DNA of 35,853 nt, taken from Anaerolineae bacterium (GTDB lineage Bacteria; Chloroflexota; Anaerolineae; JAFGEY01). Each line of letters begins with the position of its first letter. The first letter of the stretch is position 1. The position numbers were made by a program, and so were the translations under genes. The stretch lies in NCBI GenBank assembly GCA_016929775.1, contig JAFGIE010000111.1:1-35853 (forward strand). The letters are read 5' to 3'. Positions 19,012 through 28,348 of this stretch are shown piece after piece. The notes beneath the pieces were generated by a model. The model was not told the DNA's origin, ran no database searches, and worked only from the letters and a program-made list of their open reading frames with translations.

Positions 19012-20010
19012 TTATCCCTCCATCTCACGTGCGGGCGCCTGGCCCTGGTACCGCAACAAGTAGCCCGTGTGGGCGGGTTTCTCCGCCTCGATAACCGTTC
19101 TGATCCGACGCAGGCGCTGCGCGACGCTTGCCTTCTCCTCCGCCGGCGACGGGTTGTCCTCTACGATGACGGTGAAGGTGTGCGGGACGTTCTCCGTGCC
19201 GAGCGCACTGTCTGGGCCCAGCCTGCCCGACGGACCGAGGATCAGGTTGTCGGCGGAGTGCTCGATGATCTGCACGTGTTCGCCCAGGATGGACAGGTAA
19301 TCGATCAACCCCTGTCGTGTGCCACGTCGGCGGTACAGGGACGCGGCCGATCGGATCAGCGTGCGCCGTTGTGCCTCTGGCAACTCCTCGGTGAGCACCA
19401 GCCCGAGCCACGACGCCAGCCAGGGCAGGAACTCGGGGGGCGCCATCCGTGGGTCGAGGTAGAGGTCGATGTGCGCAATGCGCTGCTCGACGGGGCGCCA
19501 AAAGCTCTCAAAGAGCATCAGGAACCGTCCCATTAGCTCGTCGCGCTGGTAGAGTGCGGGCAGCCATCTGAGAGAACGTCCCTTGGCTGAGACGCCGATC
19601 GCCACGCTCTCGCTCTCCTGATGCCGTCCGCCATCCTGGTCTGTCGCCACGACCGTGGCACGTGTGCGCAGGGCGAGGTCTCGCAGCGTGGGCGCGACGC
19701 GGACGTCTACTTGGTACTCGTAGCACGCTTGGTCGGATGCGCCATCGACGCGCCAGACCAGGTATCGCAGTCCCTCGTCTGCCGCGCGTCGTGGCAGGGA
19801 GCTGTCGGGGGAACGCGTTGTGCTCACGACCAGTCCCTCCGGGACGGCTACCGTGAGGGCGAACGAGGTCAAGGCGTGATCGCAGTGGACGCGCGTATAG
19901 AGTGTGAGCTCGTCGCCGGGGTAGGCGCGCACCGCGCTGGCGACGTGCGCGATCGACACGTGCCCATCCAGCTCCACATCGATCGTCGGCGGCTGCTGTT
20001 GTGCGCTCAC
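19012..20010 (-). CDS. Phage tail protein I-like baseplate wedge protein (Afp12-like)
   Basis: This 332-residue protein has two parts. The N-terminal ~150 residues form a beta-sandwich-like domain (DELTLYTRVHCDHALTSFAL onward). The C-terminal half carries the tail protein I / TIGR02242 signature: RYLPALYQRDE-like start (here RWLPALYQRDELMGRFL), the MAPPEFLPWLASWLGL block, and RRRGTRQGLIDYLSI. In P2-like phages this protein (gpI) forms part of the baseplate wedge beside the J protein. It overlaps the upstream J gene by 4 nt (GTGA), so the start is GTG at 20010 with GGAGG about 10 nt upstream. Order J then I is the same as in P2 and in Afp11-Afp12. The N-terminal extension is longer than phage gpI usually carries and may be where a fibre or other baseplate element attaches. 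Confidence 0.85.
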   Translation of the reverse strand: MSAQQQPPTIDVELDGHVSIAHVASAVRAYPGDELTLYTRVHCDHALTSFALTVAVPEGLVVSTTRSPDSSLPRRAADEGLRYLVWRVDGASDQACYEYQVDVRVAPTLRDLALRTRATVVATDQDGGRHQESESVAIGVSAKGRSLRWLPALYQRDELMGRFLMLFESFWRPVEQRIAHIDLYLDPRMAPPEFLPWLASWLGLVLTEELPEAQRRTLIRSAASLYRRRGTRQGLIDYLSILGEHVQIIEHSADNLILGPSGRLGPDSALGTENVPHTFTVIVEDNPSPAEEKASVAQRLRRIRTVIEAEKPAHTGYLLRYQGQAPAREMEG

Positions 20011-22139
20011 AGGCTCACTACCTCCACTTCGCAGTCGGTGAGGCAGACGAGTGCGTCGCCCGGCACGCGAATGATCCGCTCGTCCGACAGCGGGATGCGC
20101 TCCGGTGCGGCGCCATCTTTGGTATCACGCGCTGCAGAAGGCGCTGCGCGCGCAGGAACGAGCGGCGCGCTGCCAACGCGGACGTCAAGCACGTGTCGCA
20201 CCCCGGGCACCTGCTGGATCAGCGAGAAGAGCTCGGCGACATAGATGTCGCCGCCAAAGGGCCAGCCCTCGCGCTTGGGCCCGATGATGTCGGCGATACG
20301 CCGGTCCTGACTCTCCAGGGCTAGCGGCGAGATGTGCAGGCGCAGCAGTTCGGTGATGCGCGGCACCACCTGCCCCTGCCGGGCTTGCTCTGACGCCACG
20401 ACCTGGACGGAGACCCGAACGGCGAGATAGCGTGGCTCACGCACGTTGACCGTGGTGGTGAGCAGGCGATAGCGGTCGAGGTAGGCGCGCACGGTCTGGC
20501 GCAAGGACTGGTCGACGACCAGTGCGCGAAGATCCCGCTCGGCAAGGGATCCGGCTTGCAGGGCGTCGAACGCGGCAGGGACGATCAAGAGGTCGACCGT
20601 GCCAGGGGGCAGAGCGACGTCAGGCGTGGGGCGGTCCATCTCTCCTCCGCCGATGCACTTGGCGCGAGCGACGCGGCGGCTGGCCTCAACGGCAAAGGCC
20701 TCAAAGTCCTCTGCCGTGACCGCCCGCTGTTGCGCGCGCACGATCCGCGTCGCGCGCAGCTTGGCCTCCTCCAGCGACTCCTGGTCGCGCCCACCGGTCG
20801 CACGGCGTGGGTTCATGACACGGTCGATGTATGGAATGGCCGAGCGCAGGACCTGGAGCTTGCCCGCGGGGACGTTGCCCTGTACGCCGCCTCCGTGTCG
20901 GTAGCGGCTGATCCGGATCAGCCGGTTGGCCTCGGGCACGCGCCCGTACTGCTGCGTCGTTCCGTCCGGTCGGATCACGCACGGTCCGAAGGCAACCTCA
21001 CCCGTGGACTCGTCGAGGGTGAAGTGGCGATCGTACCGTTCCGAAGCCGCAAAGTCCGAGACCCTGGCCCAATCGATCCATACCGGCTCGCCATCGCGTT
21101 CCTCCTCTACCTGGATGGTCTCGCCATCGATGGGGGAGAGGACGGGAGCGTGCAGGAGACGGAATGCCTGTCCCGGGTCGCCACTGCTACGACCGAGGGT
21201 CTCCGCCAGCACGAATTGCGCATGGGTGGCTGGGACGGCAGCTCCAAGCACGTAGGGCGTGATGGCGCGCAGACGAGGTGACTGCACGGTGTACCTGCCC
21301 TGTTCCTCCGGGCGCTGAGACTCGTAGCGACAGCGGATCCAGTAGGCACGTTGGCCATGGACCAGGTCGGGCTGTGCGGAGAGGGGCAACTCGAGGACCA
21401 GGCTTCCGCGGGGGTTGTTGAGACCGCCCGTGGTGTCCCCACCTCGCTCGCGACTGGGGGGAGTCTTCTCCCAGCGATCGTTGCCGACTGAGCATTCCCA
21501 AACCAGCGGCGGATCGTCGCGGTTGATGCCTGGCGCTTCCGTCTCGCGCGCCTCGAACTCCAGGCGCAGGATGTAGCCGCTGATGTCGACGTCTGGGCCA
21601 ATGCCGATGTAGAAGGCATCTCCCTCCTCGGGCCGGTCTTGGCCAAAGATGTGGAAGTCGCGGACCCCGAGCTGAGACAGGTAGTTCTGCCGGTAGTCGC
21701 CTTCACGCCGAAGCTGTGTCAGTTGGACGGGAGCGATGGTCAGCGCTCTGTCCGTCGTGAACACGACCTCGCTTTCCTCGCCTGCGCTCCACGTGGCGAC
21801 TTCGGTGCCGCGCGGCACGACCGTCTCTGTGGTATCGCCGGGCACGAGAGGGAAGGGAGCGGAGAGCTGGAAGACCAAGCTCGTCTGGGCGCTGGTCGCC
21901 GGCTGGAGCTGGGCGCCCAGGAGCTCGAGGAAGTGCAGGTGGCTCTTTTCCGGGACGCGGTTGAGCCGGTAGACGAGCAGCTCGGTCATCCAGGCAAAGA
22001 GCTCGATCAGCGTGATGCCCGGATCGCTGAGGTTATAGTCCGTCCACTCGGGGCAATACCGGATAATGCGGCGCCGCGCCTCATCGACGAGGTCCCGCTG
22101 GAAACGTAGGTCATCCAGGTTTGGCATTGGTAGCGGCAT
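20007..22139 (-). CDS. Baseplate J/gp6-like wedge protein (Afp11-like, TIGR02243-type)
   Basis: This 710-residue protein starts with the block typical of putative baseplate assembly proteins of eCIS loci: PNLDDLRFQRDLVDEARRRI, then CPEWTDYNLSDPGITLIELFAWMTE. The middle has a beta-rich insert, and the second half shows gpJ/gp47-like features (GGGVQGNVPAGKLQVL, RRATGGRDQES, RATRIVRAQQRAVTAEDFEAFA). In contractile tails it forms the inner wedge ring that carries the conformational signal to the sheath. The ATG at 22139 is preceded by GAGGAGGG at good spacing. It follows the gp25 gene by 32 nt and overlaps the tail protein I-like gene by 4 nt. The length is within the range expected for the family. 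Confidence 0.92.
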   Translation of the reverse strand: MPLPMPNLDDLRFQRDLVDEARRRIIRYCPEWTDYNLSDPGITLIELFAWMTELLVYRLNRVPEKSHLHFLELLGAQLQPATSAQTSLVFQLSAPFPLVPGDTTETVVPRGTEVATWSAGEESEVVFTTDRALTIAPVQLTQLRREGDYRQNYLSQLGVRDFHIFGQDRPEEGDAFYIGIGPDVDISGYILRLEFEARETEAPGINRDDPPLVWECSVGNDRWEKTPPSRERGGDTTGGLNNPRGSLVLELPLSAQPDLVHGQRAYWIRCRYESQRPEEQGRYTVQSPRLRAITPYVLGAAVPATHAQFVLAETLGRSSGDPGQAFRLLHAPVLSPIDGETIQVEEERDGEPVWIDWARVSDFAASERYDRHFTLDESTGEVAFGPCVIRPDGTTQQYGRVPEANRLIRISRYRHGGGVQGNVPAGKLQVLRSAIPYIDRVMNPRRATGGRDQESLEEAKLRATRIVRAQQRAVTAEDFEAFAVEASRRVARAKCIGGGEMDRPTPDVALPPGTVDLLIVPAAFDALQAGSLAERDLRALVVDQSLRQTVRAYLDRYRLLTTTVNVREPRYLAVRVSVQVVASEQARQGQVVPRITELLRLHISPLALESQDRRIADIIGPKREGWPFGGDIYVAELFSLIQQVPGVRHVLDVRVGSAPLVPARAAPSAARDTKDGAAPERIPLSDERIIRVPGDALVCLTDCEVEVVSL

Positions 22140-22171
22140 GCTCGTTGCCCTCCTCGTGGGCGTTCGTCGCC

Positions 22172-22603
22172 TCAGATCGGCTCCTCTTCGCCGGTCAGGT
22201 AGAACGGATGCACGATACTGCGCTCATCGTGCGTGTCCCGGACCTGGTACCTGATCTCGATCAGCAGGGCGCCGTCGACGATGGGGTCGGCAGAGACGGT
22301 GATTTCCCGGACCTCGATCCGCGGCTCCCATCGCTCGAGCGCCTGCTCCACGTACTGGATGATCAGTCCCTCGGTCGCTGCGTTGAAGGGAAAGAAGACC
22401 AAGTCGTGAACGCGGCACCCGAACTCGGGCCGCATCACGCGCTCGCCCGGGGCGGTCTCGAGCACGATGCGGATCGCCTGCTCGACATCGCGTTCGCCGT
22501 GCGCCAGAGCGATGCCCCCGCGCGAGTCGATCTTGAGGGGCCAGGACAGGCCCTGGCCCAAGTAGGCCCGATCTCGAGCGTGCCGCCAACTCGGGTCATC
22601 CAT
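22172..22603 (-). CDS. gp25-like baseplate wedge protein (GPW/gp25 family, Afp9-like)
   Basis: This 143-residue protein has the gp25 (lysozyme-like fold without catalysis) signature: LGQGLSWPLKI near the start, ERDVEQAIRIVLETAPGERVMRPEFGC, and LVFFPFNAATEGLI, ending in a strand-rich tail. The EPR-type core motif of gp25 proteins is represented by RPEFGC. In contractile systems it joins the wedge to the first sheath ring. The start at 22603 was chosen because the conserved domain begins right after it, and GAGGAG lies 8 nt upstream; a longer in-frame extension to 22777 is within the PAAR gene. It is 11 nt after the PAAR gene stop. Confidence 0.92.
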   Translation of the reverse strand: MDDPSWRHARDRAYLGQGLSWPLKIDSRGGIALAHGERDVEQAIRIVLETAPGERVMRPEFGCRVHDLVFFPFNAATEGLIIQYVEQALERWEPRIEVREITVSADPIVDGALLIEIRYQVRDTHDERSIVHPFYLTGEEEPI

Positions 22604-22614
22604 GCGCAACTCCT

Positions 22615-22908
22615 CTACCCGCCGATCAGCACCGTAGGCGCGCCAGGTGGCGCCACCGCGGTCGTGACGGGCACGCCTGAGTAAGGGTTCGCCCCGGCAA
22701 CCTGGCTGGTGACGCGCGCTGCCGGACGCCCGCCGATGAGGACCGTTGTACTGCCCATCGCGATGGCGCCAACGCACGCGTTGCCGCTCACACTGTCGCC
22801 CACGACTGCGGCTGGCATGCCGCCGAGCAGCACCGTCGGCACACCTGGCCCTGTGATCGCGTCTCCCGTGACGGTCATATCTCCCACCCGTGCTGCCGGG
22901 AAGCTCAT
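22615..22908 (-). CDS. PAAR-repeat tip protein (Afp10-like)
   Basis: This 97-residue protein contains PAAR motifs in order: PAARVGDM, PAAVVGDS and PAARVTSQ, with regularly placed Gly and Thr-Val-Leu-Ile-Gly-Gly (TVLLGG, TVLIGG) strands, the pattern of the small cone that caps the spike trimer. Typical PAAR proteins bind zinc through His and Cys; here only one Cys is visible and no His, so metal binding is uncertain. It lies directly downstream of the spike gene (13 nt gap), which is the usual arrangement. No toxin extension is fused to it, so it would be a structural tip only. Confidence 0.92.
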   Translation of the reverse strand: MSFPAARVGDMTVTGDAITGPGVPTVLLGGMPAAVVGDSVSGNACVGAIAMGSTTVLIGGRPAARVTSQVAGANPYSGVPVTTAVAPPGAPTVLIGG

Positions 22909-22922
22909 CTACCGTCTCCCTG

Positions 22923-24740
22923 CTAGTTGATCTTGACGATGCCGCCCTGAACCTGGACCATCACCCCGCCCTTGACCTCAGTCTGGGCCGAGCCATTGAC
23001 ACTGATCATCGGGGCTTTCAGTTCCCCTTTGCTGGTGCCCTCCAGGGCGAGCTGCAATCCCTTGACGTTGGCGTTGGCCTTTGAAGCCGCCGACAGGTCC
23101 TGTGTGGAGTCCAGGGTCATCTTGGCCTTGGACGAGAGGGCCATGTCTTGCGTGCTGTTCAGCGTGATCTTGCCGTCTGCATTCACGGTGAAATCGCCGG
23201 CGACATGGATCGACATGCTGTTCTCGGCTGAGTCGATCACGATCTCGTTGTTGCCTGTCTTGTCGCGGACCACGATCTGCTCGGCGCCATCCGTATCGTC
23301 GAGGATGACGGTGTGACCGCTGCGCGTCACGATGGTCCGCACATTCACCTTGCCGCCGGATGTCGCTTTGCTGTTCGGCAGCGGCGGAGCGTCTTGGCTG
23401 CTCCACAGGGCCCCGACGATGTAGGGACGATTCACGTCCCCGTGCTCAAAGGCGACCAGCACTTCGTCGTTGATCTCGGGGAGGTACATGAGCCCGCGCC
23501 CCGATCCTGCCATAGGGGACGATATCCGTACCCAGTCGCTCTCGATCTCGCCGAGCCAGGCGTACTTGACCTTGACCCGACCCAGGTCGTCCGGGTCGTT
23601 GAGGTTGGTCACCAAGGCGGTGACGACGCCACGCACGTCTCCGCGCCGGGCGCTTGCTTCCTCAATGCCGAGCAGATAGCTCACCGTGTTTGGGTGACGC
23701 CCGGTGATGCCAAAGCGCGTCTCGTAGTCGCTCCTGGTATAGATGTGCGTCGCCGACGTGACAAAGTACTTGCCCGCGAAGCGCGAACCTACTCCGGAGA
23801 TGGTGACGGTCCGCCCAGGGAGCACCCGCGGGTCGCCATAGCACTCGCCCTCAGCCTCGACAAAGTCGCGAGCGAGGTCCTTGCTCAGCCCTTCCGCCAA
23901 CGCCTTGGCGTCGTCGACGCTGATCACTGGACGGTCCGTGACGAACGTCTCTGCCCCGCCGAACGCGCTCGCAGCAACGCTGCCCCCGGTCGACGTCATC
24001 CCTCCCTGGTTCAGGCTTCCGGGCGGCTGTACTGTGCTCGTGATCGCTTTTTTGCCTTTTGCGTCCCATCCCTTGACCGTGACAGAGTCAGCTTGGTGTG
24101 TGGCAGCCCAACAGGGATTGAACGTGCGCAGTGTATCGCCCAGCGCGAGGGTGGGACCCTCTCCCAGGGTAGCTTCGCCCCTTTTAAAGTACAGCTTGCC
24201 CTGCGAGACGAGGACCTGGTAGCCGATCCGTTCCGCGCGTTCGAGCAGGAACTCCATGTTGGTCTGGTTGTTCTGGAGCACATAGTCATACTGGACGGTG
24301 GTTGAATCGGTCTCTGGCGTGAGTCCCACCTCCTGCGCGATCTTGGTCACGATGTTGGTGTCGCTCTGCTTGAGGAACGTACGCGTGTACCGACCACGGT
24401 GCAGGCGGTGCGACTTGTCGTATCCGCGAACCACCAGCAGGGTCTCGCCTACGCCGGAAAAGTGGGGCTCGAGGGCCGTGATCTCGCCGCTGATCAGGAC
24501 GCTCTCGTTGCCTCCCAGGTTGTTGGCTTGCTTGAGCTTGATCTCGACCTCCTTGCCGATCGCCAGTAAGGAGCCGTCTACCCACTTGAGACCGGGATCG
24601 TACAGAGAGATCGTAAACATGTCGGGCAAGTGCAGGCTGGCGTCGACCACGACTTCATCGACTGCGTCCATGAACTCCTGCGAGACCTGGGCGCCGCCGA
24701 TCTTGATGAAAGCCTGCGCGACGTATTCGGTCGTGCTCAC
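22923..24740 (-). CDS. VgrG-like spike protein (gp27-gp5 type, Afp8-like)
   Basis: This 605-residue protein has a gp27-like hub domain (about 1-350: VDEVVVDASLHLPDMFTISLYDPGL, then the YDKSHRLHRGRYTRTFL block and ERAERIGYQVLVSQGKLYF). An OB-fold spike domain follows (about 385-465: GVVTALVTNLNDPDDLGRVKVKY, SDWVRI, LPEINDEVLVAFEHGDVNRPYIVGALW), and then a beta-helix stalk rich in NSTQD-like repeats up to the C terminus. It forms the trimeric hub and membrane-piercing spike and receives the PAAR tip. The start is a GTG at 24740: AGAAAGAGAG lies just upstream and the conserved protein starts there, whereas the longer frame to 24962 would run into the LysM gene. A second GTG two codons upstream is possible. 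Confidence 0.9.
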   Translation of the reverse strand: MSTTEYVAQAFIKIGGAQVSQEFMDAVDEVVVDASLHLPDMFTISLYDPGLKWVDGSLLAIGKEVEIKLKQANNLGGNESVLISGEITALEPHFSGVGETLLVVRGYDKSHRLHRGRYTRTFLKQSDTNIVTKIAQEVGLTPETDSTTVQYDYVLQNNQTNMEFLLERAERIGYQVLVSQGKLYFKRGEATLGEGPTLALGDTLRTFNPCWAATHQADSVTVKGWDAKGKKAITSTVQPPGSLNQGGMTSTGGSVAASAFGGAETFVTDRPVISVDDAKALAEGLSKDLARDFVEAEGECYGDPRVLPGRTVTISGVGSRFAGKYFVTSATHIYTRSDYETRFGITGRHPNTVSYLLGIEEASARRGDVRGVVTALVTNLNDPDDLGRVKVKYAWLGEIESDWVRISSPMAGSGRGLMYLPEINDEVLVAFEHGDVNRPYIVGALWSSQDAPPLPNSKATSGGKVNVRTIVTRSGHTVILDDTDGAEQIVVRDKTGNNEIVIDSAENSMSIHVAGDFTVNADGKITLNSTQDMALSSKAKMTLDSTQDLSAASKANANVKGLQLALEGTSKGELKAPMISVNGSAQTEVKGGVMVQVQGGIVKIN

Positions 24741-24753
24741 GTTCACTCTCTTT

Positions 24754-25422
24754 CTATGGCAGCGGCGGGAGCAGGAGCGCCAGCCCAGGGCGCAGGGTCG
24801 CGGGATCAGACAGGTCGTTGGTAGCAGCGATGTGCCGCCAGTAAGCTGGGTCGCCGTACTCTTTGTACGCGATCCAATCCAACCGTTCGCCCTCGCGCAC
24901 CACGTGGACCTTGCGCGGTTCGCTGCGGGACGTCGGGTTCTGCTTCTTGGGCTGCTCGCCAACCTGGGAAAAGGTCACCGTGACCCGCGCGCGCAAGGGT
25001 GTCCCGTCCGGCTTGAACATGATAAAGCGCTGCGTGATGTCCTTGATCACGGCATTGAAGGACAGCAGTTTGCCCCACTGGAACTGGCAGCGCGCGGGCT
25101 CGCCGACGCCAGTCTGGCTGTTCTCCTGCTGCGGGTCAACGGCGGCGATCTCGAGCAGCGTCTTGTAGCTCTGGCGTACGTCGTCGCCTGACTCGGTGCT
25201 GTCGAACAGGAACTCGATCGTCATGTCCTGGGCGTCGCCGCCGGCAAACGTGACAGTGGGAAAGTCGCTGCCGATGCTCGGGCGCTTGACCCAGTTGATA
25301 CGTCCTTTGATCTCGATCTCTTTGGGGTTAAAGTGGCAGACCACGCTCTTGGACTGGACCAGGGCGCCCGATTGATCGAGCTTGATGATCGTCGCCTTTT
25401 GTACGGTCGGGGCTTCGGACAT
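24754..25422 (-). CDS. LysM-containing baseplate hub protein (Afp7-like)
   Basis: This 222-residue protein has a beta-rich N-terminal part (CHFNPKEIEIKGRINWVKRP, DAQDMTIEFLFDSTESG) as in T4 gp53 / Afp7-type proteins that hold the central spike and inner baseplate. A C-terminal LysM domain (about 170-222: VHVVREGERLDWIAYKEYGDPAYWRHIAATN, ending in PGLALLLPPLP) follows. LysM here is a structural clamp rather than a wall-binding module in a secreted protein, since there is no signal peptide. It lies 13 nt upstream of the spike gene and 13 nt downstream of the 959-residue gene. ATG at 25422 has a purine-rich GGGAGAGAAAGAG site immediately before it. Confidence 0.9.
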   Translation of the reverse strand: MSEAPTVQKATIIKLDQSGALVQSKSVVCHFNPKEIEIKGRINWVKRPSIGSDFPTVTFAGGDAQDMTIEFLFDSTESGDDVRQSYKTLLEIAAVDPQQENSQTGVGEPARCQFQWGKLLSFNAVIKDITQRFIMFKPDGTPLRARVTVTFSQVGEQPKKQNPTSRSEPRKVHVVREGERLDWIAYKEYGDPAYWRHIAATNDLSDPATLRPGLALLLPPLP

Positions 25423-25435
25423 CTCTTTCTCTCCC

Positions 25436-28315
25436 TCAGCGCCAGCGTCCCACGCGGCGTTCGCGCTCGATGGCCAAGAGGCGCTTCACGATCGGGTAGA
25501 TGCGCCGGGCTAGTTCGGCCAGATCGGTCCCGCTGCCTTCGGCGGCAGGCTCACTCCCGAGGACGATCGGCTCGTCGGCTCGCTGCACGACCTGTCCGGA
25601 CGGCGACGGACCTGGACCTGCGGCTGGGCCCAGTTCAGGGGGAGCGGGCTGCCGCTGCACCAAGTCACCGACAAAGGGCGCGCTGTCTCCCGTCGGCGCC
25701 GGATGATGTGGCTCTCCCGCGCTGTGAGGCCCGACCGCGGGCGTCACGCCTGCTGTCGACCCCGAACGGGAGTGGGGCGAGACAAGCGGCAGCTCTGGTG
25801 CGGCATAGCCCGATCGCTCAGCCGCTGGCGGCGCCGTCCGCCCTGTACCCCGACGCTGGATCGCCCTACGGGCAAGCTGCATCGGCGCCTCGCCGGGCGG
25901 CAAGCCAGTGCCTGCGACGGGCTCCCCCATCCGTGCTTGGGACGCGAGTCCATCAGAGCCCGGCGCCATCTGCACCGACCCAGGGTCTACTGATGCCGCG
26001 GTTGGGGGTTGGGTCGCGCCGCGGGCGGGCGGGGACTGTGTGAGACCGGGCTGCGCCTCGCCCGCGATGAGGGCGTCGGGCGCCGCCAGCTCCTGCCGGG
26101 GCATGTCCGCGGACCCACCCACGGTGGTCGGGAGAGCAGGCGACTGGACGTGTGCCGCGTCGGGGGACGCGGACTCTGGCGCTGCAGCGCGCTGCGCCGC
26201 CGTCGGTTGACCGGCTCGGGCGGGCGAGGGTGTAGGGTGCAGCGGCTCGCTTGAGCCCGGCGGGAGCGTATCGCGACCTGTGTCTTGGACAGGAGGAGGC
26301 GTCGGCTCCTGCGGCGGACCCGCGGCGACGGTTGGTGCGCGCTGCGAGACAGGCCTTTGGGATACCTGTGTGGCTTCCAGCTGAGCGCTGGTTCCGGCGG
26401 CAACCGCTTGTTCCGCAGCGGAGTCGACGCCAGGTCCCGGCGGGGTGGAGGATGCCGGGGAGGCAGACTGGACAGCCGCCAGCTCCCCACCTCCCTCTGC
26501 CATGCTGCCCTCGAGGGCCCGCCTCGCGGAAGCTGAGCCCGGCGAGGGCCTAACGTCTGCGTCCGCTGGAGGGGCGGCTATGCGCGCGGAAGGTGGGGTC
26601 GTCACGCCGGAGGCAGTCTCCGGGCGCACGGCGGAAAGCTGGGCCAATGCAGGGGGCTCCTGACCGGCGCCGGGCGGCAATGCCCGGTCCCTCGGGGCGA
26701 TGTCTGGCGCGCCGGTGGACGCGGCGATAAAGGACGATGCTTGGTCTCGCTGTATGGCAGTTGGCGACCGAGGAAGACCTGCGCGAGGCGACAAGGCGTC
26801 CACTGGCTGGACCACCCCTGGCGGCTGGACAGCCTCGGCACCAGATGCCGAGGCTTGGCCCTGCTCCGCAACGCTTGGCGTCTGGGGTTGGCTGGCAACA
26901 GGGCGAGGCAGTGCGCCGTTCGTAGTGGGGGGCTGCCGGGCGGAGACATCTCTGCTGGGTCCCACCCCACTGTTCCGTGATGCGCGCTGCGCCTCGGCGG
27001 GCGCCTCGCGCGCGGAAGGTGCGGATGGCTGCGCTTGCGACACAGGGGTGGGCGGCATCTGTACAGACGCCGTCCCCGTCTCTGCTTCCGGTTCGCGCGC
27101 AGGCGCAGAGCTTGCATCGAGCGTCTCCACGGACGCCAGCGGCGCGGCACGCTGGACAGCGCCTTCCTCTCGGGCGGGGGCAGCTGACGGAGACGCCGCG
27201 GAGGAGAGTGGGCGCGCAGCGTGCTGCGCTGTGCCGAGCCTTGGCTCCTCCTCCCCGGAGAACGCGCCCGCATGGGGCAGATCGACCGGGATCTCTGGGG
27301 TGCGGTCCGTCGGCGCTAGGGGTTCGGCGGCTCGCCGAACGGCTTGGTGGCGTGTCGTAACCTCGCTACTCGGCGTCTGTGCGTCAGGACGCTGGCGGGG
27401 AACCACCGGGGTCGGCTGCTGAGCGGGGCTGCGCTGCACAGCTGGGCGTCGCGCAACGGATGCCGGGGGAGGCGTCACCGATTCGGACGCGATCGGAGCG
27501 CGCTCTGCTCGGACGGGCGAAGGCACCTCTGGCGCAACAGCTTGCCGCGATCCGGCTGTGGGCGGGCTCACTTCGATCGGCCCGGGCTCCTCCGCCTCGC
27601 CGCCGAGCGGCTCCGCGCTGCCCAACTCGCGGCTTTGCTCGACAGGGAAGTCTGCAGGTGCAGGGCCGTAGGCTGCGGCAGCAGGGACCCCAGGTGTCGA
27701 AACAGAGGGCAGTTCCTCAACACGCGAGTAGGGTCGCGAACCGGGCGCCAGCGTCCGGCGACGATCGAAGGGGGGGCGCTGCGCGCCGCTCGCCGGCGCG
27801 GGACGCTGAGGGACGGTGTCCGCGGGCTCAGCGCTCGCCTGTACGGGAGTGCGCGACGGGGGAGCGAGTTGACGCTGGAGCTCCGCCGCCGACCGCGGGC
27901 GCGCAGCTGCGGCGGGTGCGGGACTCGCGAGCGGCAAGTCGTCAGACCGGTCCTCGCCACCCTCTGGGCGCGTGATGCCGTGCTGTTTTCTTGGGGCGAA
28001 GCGGGCAGATAGCTCGTCGGCGAACTGCACCAGGCGGGATGGGTCGACGGCACCGACATCTGGCTCCCAAACGGTGCTGCGCCCGGTGAGCCGTTCTGCG
28101 CGCTGTATGAGGGCGCTCGTCGCAGCATAAGAGAGCGCAGTGGCGGCATGTCCACGCTGCGCTGGCTCCGCCGACCCAAGCCAAGGGCGTACCCAGGGCG
28201 AGAGCGCGCGCTGCAGCCACGCCTGACTGCCGGCGGTCAGGATGCGCCGTGGGGCATCGGTGCTGGTCGTGTCGTTTTCCGCCGGGGGCATCTCCCCGGA
28301 CTGCGGTTGCTCCAT
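25436..28315 (-). CDS. 959-residue Pro/Ala/Ser-rich, mostly disordered protein of eCIS
   Basis: I do not recognise a family. The middle ~780 residues are dominated by Pro, Ala, Ser, Gly, Gln and Glu and look disordered. Only the two ends look folded: residues 1-110 have helix-like stretches (SQAWLQRALSPWVRPWL, TALSYAATSALIQRAERL, RLVQFADELSARF), and the last 30 (LAELARRIYPIVKRLLAIE followed by RERRVGRWR) form a helix closely similar to the C terminus of the tube paralogue at 28827-29420. Short [V/I/L]QR tripeptides recur along it. It sits between the tube-like and LysM genes, which is roughly the tape-measure position of P2-type tails, and no helical tape-measure gene is present elsewhere in the window. 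It could be a tape measure of unusual composition, a lumen/baseplate filler or a cargo adaptor. The plus-strand frames across it are shadows. Confidence 0.75.
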   Translation of the reverse strand: MEQPQSGEMPPAENDTTSTDAPRRILTAGSQAWLQRALSPWVRPWLGSAEPAQRGHAATALSYAATSALIQRAERLTGRSTVWEPDVGAVDPSRLVQFADELSARFAPRKQHGITRPEGGEDRSDDLPLASPAPAAAARPRSAAELQRQLAPPSRTPVQASAEPADTVPQRPAPASGAQRPPFDRRRTLAPGSRPYSRVEELPSVSTPGVPAAAAYGPAPADFPVEQSRELGSAEPLGGEAEEPGPIEVSPPTAGSRQAVAPEVPSPVRAERAPIASESVTPPPASVARRPAVQRSPAQQPTPVVPRQRPDAQTPSSEVTTRHQAVRRAAEPLAPTDRTPEIPVDLPHAGAFSGEEEPRLGTAQHAARPLSSAASPSAAPAREEGAVQRAAPLASVETLDASSAPAREPEAETGTASVQMPPTPVSQAQPSAPSAREAPAEAQRASRNSGVGPSRDVSARQPPTTNGALPRPVASQPQTPSVAEQGQASASGAEAVQPPGVVQPVDALSPRAGLPRSPTAIQRDQASSFIAASTGAPDIAPRDRALPPGAGQEPPALAQLSAVRPETASGVTTPPSARIAAPPADADVRPSPGSASARRALEGSMAEGGGELAAVQSASPASSTPPGPGVDSAAEQAVAAGTSAQLEATQVSQRPVSQRAPTVAAGPPQEPTPPPVQDTGRDTLPPGSSEPLHPTPSPARAGQPTAAQRAAAPESASPDAAHVQSPALPTTVGGSADMPRQELAAPDALIAGEAQPGLTQSPPARGATQPPTAASVDPGSVQMAPGSDGLASQARMGEPVAGTGLPPGEAPMQLARRAIQRRGTGRTAPPAAERSGYAAPELPLVSPHSRSGSTAGVTPAVGPHSAGEPHHPAPTGDSAPFVGDLVQRQPAPPELGPAAGPGPSPSGQVVQRADEPIVLGSEPAAEGSGTDLAELARRIYPIVKRLLAIERERRVGRWR

Positions 28316-28348
28316 CTCGATCCCGGTCTACAGTCCCTCGTTCCGCAG

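Noticed and set aside
18226..19536. Plus-strand frame of 436 codons opposite the DUF4159 and tail protein I-like genes
   Set aside because: Antisense to two well-supported genes and without domain content.
22604..22777. N-terminal extension of the gp25-like protein
   Set aside because: It lies within the PAAR gene and shows shadow composition.
24741..24962. N-terminal extension of the spike protein
   Set aside because: The extension lies within the LysM gene in another frame and has no resemblance to hub proteins; the GTG at 24740 fits.
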